Assembly (NCBI GenBank): GCA_031277075.1
Contig: JAISLV010000139.1
Coordinates: forward strand, 1 to 10,017
Origin: Endomicrobium sp.
GTDB taxonomy: Bacteria > Elusimicrobiota > Endomicrobiia > Endomicrobiales > Endomicrobiaceae
Length of the DNA stretch: 10,017 nt
Direction: 5' to 3'
This document shows, one piece after another, positions 6,860-10,017 of the stretch. Both the position numbers and the translations under genes were made by a program. Below the pieces are notes generated by a model. That model saw nothing but the letters and a program-made list of their open reading frames with translations, was not told the origin of the DNA and ran no database searches. Position 1 is the first letter of the stretch; each line of letters starts with the position of its first letter.

Positions 6860-7035
6860 GGGCGTCTCTAAAAACCCTAATGCCCGTCCTTGCCGCGCCT
6901 TGAGACATTGTCTCTGCGGCATTTCTTCATCAGAAAATTTTTCCGTCCTTGCTCTTAGGACGCCCTTCATTTTCTTCTTTGAACTGCCGCAAAATTTGCG
7001 GCAAGTACGAACATTATAGGTTTCTAGAGACACCC
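6860..7035 (+). repeat. MITE-like repeat, copy C (complete, 176 bp)
   Basis: The ends are inverted repeats: GGGCGTCTCTAAAAACC on the left and GGTTTCTAGAGACACCC on the right. Inside are several self-complementary parts: TTGCCGC enclosing GAGAC-ATT-GTCTC and closing with GCGGCA; CGTCCT with AGGACG around TGCTCTT; and TGCCGCAAA with TTTGCGGCA. It is closely similar to copy D and, over its right two thirds, to copy A, in the same orientation. It lies 12 bases after the rplA stop codon and before the terminator, so it is transcribed as 3' untranslated RNA. No transposase is encoded. No clear target duplication is seen (TATT on the left, AAAT on the right). Open frames on both strands (such as one containing the phrase GRALGFLETP) are by-products of the repeat. 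Confidence 0.88.
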
Positions 7036-7047
7036 AAATGTATAAAT

Positions 7048-7725
7048 TTATATTTTTTGGTCAACGTATATTCCAGGTCCCATTGTTGAAGATATTGAAA
7101 CGCTTCTAATGTATTGACCTTTTGAGCTAGAGGGCTTTGCTTTTGAAATCGCGTCAAACAAAACTTTAATGTTTTCTGCAAGTTTCCCTTGCGGAAAAGA
7201 AACTTTTCCAACTGGAACGTGAATTATTCCGTAAGAATCATTTTTATATTCCACTCTTCCTTTTTTGAGTTCGCTTACCGTCGCGCCGATATCAAAAGTT
7301 ACCGTGCCTGATTTTGGGTTAGGCATCAGTCCTTTAGGTCCCAAAATTTTTGCGACTTTACTTAAATCTTTCATAACGTCGGGCGTTGCGACCAAAATAT
7401 CAAAATCCAAAATTCCCTTTGATATTTCTTCTATTAAATCTTCCGCGCCGATTTTGTCGGCTCCCGCATTTTGAGCTTCTTTCTGTTTTTCGCCTTTTGC
7501 CAAAACTGCGACTTTTCTGGTTTTGCCTATGCCGTTAGGAAGAGTTACTGTTCCTCTAACAGTTTGGTCGCTTTGTTTTGGGTCTATGCCGAGCTTAATG
7601 TGAAACTCAACGGTTTCGTCAAATTTCGCTTTTGCGGTCTGTTTGACAAGACCTAAGGCTTCAATCAAATCATACTCTTTGTTTTTGTCAACTAATTTTG
7701 CGGCTTCTTGAAATTTCTTGCCCAT
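7048..7725 (-). CDS. rplA: Ribosomal protein uL1
   Basis: The 225-residue product is full length for bacterial L1 and carries the family signature ILGPKGLMPNPKSGTV (127-142), with the conserved end region VSISSTMGPGIYVD (209-222). L1 binds the mobile L1 stalk of 23S rRNA in the 50S subunit and, in many bacteria, represses translation of its own mRNA. The start at 7725 follows MGKK and has AGGAG 7 bases upstream. The gene is last in its transcription unit. The RNA element at 7739-7769 directly upstream is a good candidate for autoregulation. The gene shows no damage or unusual feature. Confidence 0.98.
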   Translation of the reverse strand: MGKKFQEAAKLVDKNKEYDLIEALGLVKQTAKAKFDETVEFHIKLGIDPKQSDQTVRGTVTLPNGIGKTRKVAVLAKGEKQKEAQNAGADKIGAEDLIEEISKGILDFDILVATPDVMKDLSKVAKILGPKGLMPNPKSGTVTFDIGATVSELKKGRVEYKNDSYGIIHVPVGKVSFPQGKLAENIKVLFDAISKAKPSSSKGQYIRSVSISSTMGPGIYVDQKI

Positions 7726-7738
7726 TTTATTTCTCCTA

Positions 7739-7769
7739 GTGGTTTTGCGATGTCTTTGACATCTCCCAC
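7739..7769 (-). promoter_or_regulatory. L1-binding mRNA element in the rplK-rplA spacer
   Basis: On the minus strand the RNA can fold as GUGG pairing with CCAC, an asymmetric internal loop of GAG on one side and CGCAAAA on the other, then AUGUC pairing with GACAU around an AAA loop. This is the architecture of the known L1-mRNA recognition site (GAG opposite a CGA-type AAA strand between two helices), which mimics the L1 site in 23S rRNA. It ends one base before AGGAG of rplA (7733-7737), so bound L1 would cover the ribosome binding site. The fold is visible; binding is inferred from the family motif. Confidence 0.8.
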
Positions 7770-7807
7770 AAATATTTTTCTTTAATTTTTTGCTAAAACG
7801 CGCTCAT

Positions 7808-8242
7808 TTATTTTACAATATCAATTCCCATAGACCTCGCCGTGCCTTCAACCATATGTTTTGCGGCGTTCAAATCGCCGTTTGCGTTAAGGTCGGGCAT
7901 TTTTTGCTTGGCTATTTCTTCAACTTGAGCGGCGGTAATTTTACCGACTTTATTCCTGTTAGGAACGCCTGAGGCTTTTGCGACGCCTGCGGCTTTCTTT
8001 ACAAGAGACGCTACGGGAGGCATTTTTGTTATGAATGTGAAAGAACGGTCTTCCATAACAGTTATGACCACAGGAATAGTCATTCCCTGTTCCATCTTTT
8101 TCGTTCTTTCATTAAACTGTTTACAAAAATCCATAATATTTACGCCCTGCTGACCTAAAGCGGGACCTACAGGGGGAGCAGGATTTGCCCCGCCTGCGGG
8201 AATTTGAAGTTTAATCATTGCTTTTACTTTCTTTGGCGCCAT
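7808..8242 (-). CDS. rplK: Ribosomal protein uL11
   Basis: The 144-residue product matches L11 along its whole length: KLQIPAGGANPAPPVGPALG (11-30) with the proline pair (Pro21, Pro24) in the thiostrepton-contact segment, GVNIMDFCKQFN (33-44), then the C-terminal RNA-binding domain from about 70 with GKITAAQVEEIAKQK (100-114) and AAKHMVEGTARSMGI. L11 is part of the GTPase-associated centre of the 50S subunit and works with elongation factors and RelA. GGAG lies 8 bases before ATG. It is 115 bases after nusG and 82 bases before rplA, in the usual order. Confidence 0.98.
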   Translation of the reverse strand: MAPKKVKAMIKLQIPAGGANPAPPVGPALGQQGVNIMDFCKQFNERTKKMEQGMTIPVVITVMEDRSFTFITKMPPVASLVKKAAGVAKASGVPNRNKVGKITAAQVEEIAKQKMPDLNANGDLNAAKHMVEGTARSMGIDIVK

Positions 8243-8357
8243 TTGCTTTACTCCTATTTTAAAAAAGCTGACGAGAACTCAAACAGACAGCCGGCTTAAC
8301 AAAAAATTTATTTTTTCTAAACTTCTTAGCCGCTTAACCGCCGTTCTTCCCGCCGTA

Positions 8358-8888
8358 TTAGATTTTTTCAACTTGTAAAAAGTCCAGCTCAACAGGGGTG
8401 GGTCTGCCGAAAATCGTAACCATGACTTTCAGTTTTCCTTTTTCCTGATTTACTTCTTCCACTATACCTATAAAATGTTTAAAAGGTCCTTCAATAATAC
8501 GCACGTTTTCTTCTTTTTCAAAAGATACCGCAGGTCTGGGTTTAGAAGCTTCCGGATTGACGATGGTATTCAAAAGACTTGCAACTTCGTCTTGAGCCAT
8601 CGGCACAGGTTTTACCCCGCCCAGAAAACCCGTAACGCCCGCAGTATTTCTAATAAGCCAATACGTCGTGTTATTGACGGTCATTTCAACAAAAACATAA
8701 CCGGGATAAAATTTTCTTTTCTTTATTCTTTTTTTATTCTGCTTAACTTCCACTACTTCTTCCGTAGGAACAAGTATTTGAGAAATAACGTCGCTCATAT
8801 TTAAATTTGAGACCGCCATTTCCAAACTTTTTTTAACTTTATCTTCGTGCCCGGAATAGGTGTGGACTACATACCATTGGTTTGCCAT
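8358..8888 (-). CDS. nusG: Transcription antitermination factor NusG
   Basis: The 176-residue protein has an N-terminal NGN domain (1 to about 110; WYVVHTYSGHEDKV at 5-18, KRKFYPGYVFVEM at 57-69) and a C-terminal KOW domain (about 123-176; VRIIEGPFKHFIGIVEEVN, then KLKVMVTIFGRPTPVELDF). NusG binds RNA polymerase to affect pausing and processivity, and through its KOW domain contacts Rho or ribosomal protein S10. It is of standard length, with no domain II insertion. It starts 20 bases after secE. Its ribosome binding site is weak (GGGG six bases before ATG), which suggests coupling to secE translation. Confidence 0.98.
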   Translation of the reverse strand: MANQWYVVHTYSGHEDKVKKSLEMAVSNLNMSDVISQILVPTEEVVEVKQNKKRIKKRKFYPGYVFVEMTVNNTTYWLIRNTAGVTGFLGGVKPVPMAQDEVASLLNTIVNPEASKPRPAVSFEKEENVRIIEGPFKHFIGIVEEVNQEKGKLKVMVTIFGRPTPVELDFLQVEKI

Positions 8889-8908
8889 TTTATACCCCGA
8901 ATTTTTGT

Positions 8909-9103
8909 CTAAATTTTAAATATACTACTGACTATAAACCCCAAAATAAAATCAACGATATAGACAAAAATCGACATAATAATAACAAAAATTATGACGA
9001 CTACCGTGGTTCCTGCGGCTTCTTTTCTGCCAAGCCATGTGACTTTCGTAAGTTCATAATAAGCGTCTTGAAAAAACTGAACGGCTGATTTAAAAAAATT
9101 CAT
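8909..9103 (-). CDS. secE: Preprotein translocase subunit SecE
   Basis: The 64-residue product is the short, one-TM form of SecE. It has an amphipathic N-terminal helix, the conserved segment YYELTKVTWLGRKEAAGTT (15-33; the ELxKVxWP-type motif with Leu instead of Pro after Trp), and one TM helix at about 34-58. SecE clamps SecY in the Sec translocon. The start is ATG at 9103, with AAAGG 7 bases upstream (9111-9115). A longer in-frame reading to 9166 would add 21 residues that come wholly from the adjacent repeat and its boundary, so it is rejected. The repeat ends one base before the ribosome binding site. Confidence 0.95.
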   Translation of the reverse strand: MNFFKSAVQFFQDAYYELTKVTWLGRKEAAGTTVVVIIFVIIMSIFVYIVDFILGFIVSSIFKI

Positions 9104-9115
9104 TTTTATACCTTT

Positions 9116-9295
9116 GGGTGTCTCTAAAAACCCTAATGCCCGTCTTTGTCTTACGCCTTGAGACATTGTCTATGCGGATTGCCGCATCAGAAAATTTGTC
9201 CGTCCTTGCTCTTAGGACGCGGCTTGCATTTTCTTCTTTGAACTGCCGCAAAATTTGCGGCAATTACGAGCATTATAGGTTTTTGCAAGACGCCC
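9116..9295 (+). repeat. MITE-like repeat, copy D (complete, 180 bp)
   Basis: The left end is GGGTGTCTCTAAAAACC and the right end is an imperfect inverted copy (GGTTTTTGCAAGACGCCC). The inverted match continues inward (AATGCCCGT against AATGCTCGT), giving terminal repeats of about 28 bp. Internal hairpins are TGCGG/CCGCA (9173-9186), CGTCCT/AGGACG (9201-9219) and the near-perfect palindrome TGCCGCAAA-A-TTTGCGGCA (9244-9262). TTT flanks both sides, too short to prove a target duplication. The copy lies in the trnW-secE spacer and touches the secE ribosome binding site. Read in the direction of the operon, its first part holds CCTATAATG, a -10-like sequence at 9272-9277. Confidence 0.9.
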
Positions 9296-9310
9296 TTTAC
9301 AAAAATTATA

Positions 9311-9333
9311 TTAAAAACTGCCGCCTACGCGGC
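9311..9333 (-). terminator. Terminator-like hairpin after tRNA-Trp
   Basis: On the minus strand GCCGC (9329-9333) pairs with GCGGC (9320-9324) around a GUAG loop, followed by AGTTTTTAATATAATTTTTG. The stem is short but GC-only and the U-tract is good. It is 30 bases after the tRNA and just before repeat copy D, so it may end or attenuate the tuf-rpmG-trnW transcript before secE. It could instead be a tRNA 3' processing or stabilising stem. Confidence 0.5.
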
Positions 9334-9363
9334 TTTGCGCATTACTGATTTTACCGTTGAAAA

Positions 9364-9434
9364 CGGGGGCAGAAGGATTTGAACCTCCAAAGCTGGTTTT
9401 GGAGACCAGAAGTTTACCGTTAGCCTATGCCCCC
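9364..9434 (-). tRNA. trnW: tRNA-Trp (anticodon CCA)
   Basis: The minus strand folds as a 71-base tRNA. The acceptor stem is GGGGGCA (9428-9434) with TGCCCCC (9365-9371). The anticodon stem is CTGGT/ACCAG around loop CTCCAAA with anticodon CCA. The variable loop has four bases, and the T arm is GGAGG-TTCAAAT-CCTTC. The discriminator is G (9364), the expected identity base for bacterial tRNA-Trp. The 3' CCA is not encoded (TTT follows), so it must be added after transcription. The D stem is weak, with one mismatch. Position between rpmG and secE is the classical arrangement. Confidence 0.96.
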
Positions 9435-9633
9435 AAGGTTCCGCTGTTTCAAATAACGTTAATTGCCGAAATCCGCGCTTTCTGTTTATCGCGTCAAACA
9501 ATAAATTTATCTAACGCCAACATTTATAAAAAATCAAATTAAGATATATTATAAACGCTTAGCAATTATCTTGCGCATAACATTTTTCTTAAAAAGTCCG
9601 ATAAAAAACCGGCAAATTATCAAAATATTTTAT

Positions 9634-9786
9634 CTATTTTGTTTCTTTGTGGTCGGTGCGTTTGCCGCAATTTTTACAGAATTTTTTCAAAGCCAATTTT
9701 CCTTCTTGCTTTTTTCCTCTGTCAAAATAGTAATTTCTATTTTTGCAAACGCTGCAAGCCATAGTTATAATCACTCTTTCTGCCAT
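9634..9786 (-). CDS. rpmG: Ribosomal protein bL33 (zinc-binding type)
   Basis: The frame encodes exactly 50 residues, the usual L33 length. It begins MAERVIITMACSVCKNRNYY, contains the RGKKQEGKLALKKFCKNC stretch, and ends GKRTDHKETK. Two CxxC pairs (Cys11/Cys14 and Cys37/Cys40) mark it as the zinc-binding (C+) form. L33 is a small protein of the 50S subunit near the E site. The start has GGGGAG 11 bases upstream. It lies between tuf and trnW on the same strand, as in many bacteria. The 199 bases between its stop and the tRNA hold no gene; a TATAAT at 9548-9553 (minus strand) has no convincing -35. Confidence 0.97.
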   Translation of the reverse strand: MAERVIITMACSVCKNRNYYFDRGKKQEGKLALKKFCKNCGKRTDHKETK

Positions 9787-9893
9787 CTGATTTATTTCTC
9801 CCCTATAAAACTGCCAGTTGAAGTTTGAGAATTAACGCAACAAGCAAAGTTACGGCATGCCGCGTCTCTTAACTTTTATATTTTATCTGACTT

Positions 9894-9923
9894 GCGGCGC
9901 GTCTTCTTCAAACGCTGCGCCGC
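9894..9923. other. GC-rich inverted repeat downstream of tuf
   Basis: GCGGCGC (9894-9900) and GCGCCGC (9917-9923) are perfect inverted repeats with a 16-base loop, in the 184-base spacer between tuf and rpmG. No T-run follows on either strand, so it is not a standard terminator. It may be an RNA processing or stability stem. A separate 10-bp palindrome, CGGCATGCCG, lies at 9853-9862. Confidence 0.5.
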
Positions 9924-9970
9924 CCCGCCAGAGGCTAAATTTTGTATTGTCTTTATTTCTCTTTTCCCTA

Positions 9971-10017
9971 TTATTCCACTATTTCCGTAACTACTCCCGA
10001 ACCTACCGTCCTGCCCC
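9971..10017 (-). CDS. tuf: Elongation factor Tu, C-terminal end (partial)
   Basis: Only the last 15 codons and the stop (TAA, 9971-9973) are inside the window. They read GGRTVGSGVVTEIVE, the near-invariant end of bacterial EF-Tu domain 3. The rest lies beyond the window edge. EF-Tu delivers aminoacyl-tRNA to the ribosome. Its place upstream of rpmG, trnW, secE, nusG, rplK and rplA is the standard order, which supports the assignment despite the short stretch. Confidence 0.93.
   Translation of the reverse strand, partial: GRTVGSGVVTEIVE

Noticed and set aside
6860..7035. An insertion sequence with its own transposase
   Set aside because: The element is only 176 bp and encodes no transposase-like protein; a non-autonomous element fits better.
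8909..9166. 85-residue version of SecE starting in the repeat
   Set aside because: The extra N-terminal residues are translated from repeat copy D; ATG at 9103 has a proper ribosome binding site and gives a normal SecE.
9118..9348. Plus-strand frame across the repeat and trnW flank
   Set aside because: It is composed of repeat sequence and non-coding spacer, with no ribosome binding site or recognisable protein.
9571..9828. Plus-strand 85-residue frame
   Set aside because: It is antisense to rpmG, which is a perfect L33 on the minus strand.
9894..9923. Terminator after tuf
   Set aside because: The stem is strong but no T-run follows on either strand.

Overview
The window looks like the chromosome of an AT-rich, Gram-negative-type bacterium. 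It has a lipoprotein, secreted proteins with signal peptides, and a two-CxxC type ribosomal protein L33. The style of the ribosomal proteins and the dense small repeats remind me of Elusimicrobiota (Endomicrobium-like). That is an impression, not a demonstration; a search with NusG, L1 or EF-Tu would settle it.

Right part (about 7040-10017, all on the minus strand): a translation and transcription block in the order tuf (only its 3' end), rpmG, tRNA-Trp(CCA), secE, nusG, rplK, rplA. The rplK-rplA spacer holds an RNA element that closely matches the known L1-binding mRNA motif, just upstream of the rplA ribosome binding site. The usual next genes, rplJ-rplL-rpoBC, are absent: a strong hairpin terminator at about 6806-6850 ends the unit.

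Middle part (3030-6723, minus strand): a four-gene probable operon. It encodes a DUF2207 membrane protein with a glycine-rich tail, a small coiled-coil lipoprotein, a GDT1/UPF0016 cation exporter, and a RecB/Cas4-like nuclease with four cysteines placed for an iron-sulfur cluster. The last three genes overlap by one base at TAATG junctions. A perfect bidirectional terminator separates this operon from a convergent plus-strand gene for a multi-pass membrane protein (2299-2961).

Left part (1-2100): two minus-strand genes, a one-TM protein of unknown function and a secreted YD-repeat (RHS-like) protein. Divergent promoters around 2119-2267 serve the one-TM gene and the membrane protein gene.

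The most unusual feature is a dispersed repeat with terminal inverted repeats (GGGTGTCTCTAAAAACC) and several internal hairpins. It is present as two complete copies of 176-180 bp (6860-7035, 9116-9295), one copy cut by the window edge (1-118), one 85-bp internally deleted copy (2012-2096), and one probable 12-bp end remnant (6723-6734). It has no transposase and looks like a MITE. Copies sit in transcribed spacers: between trnW and secE touching the secE ribosome binding site, between rplA and its terminator, and in the 5' leader of the one-TM gene.
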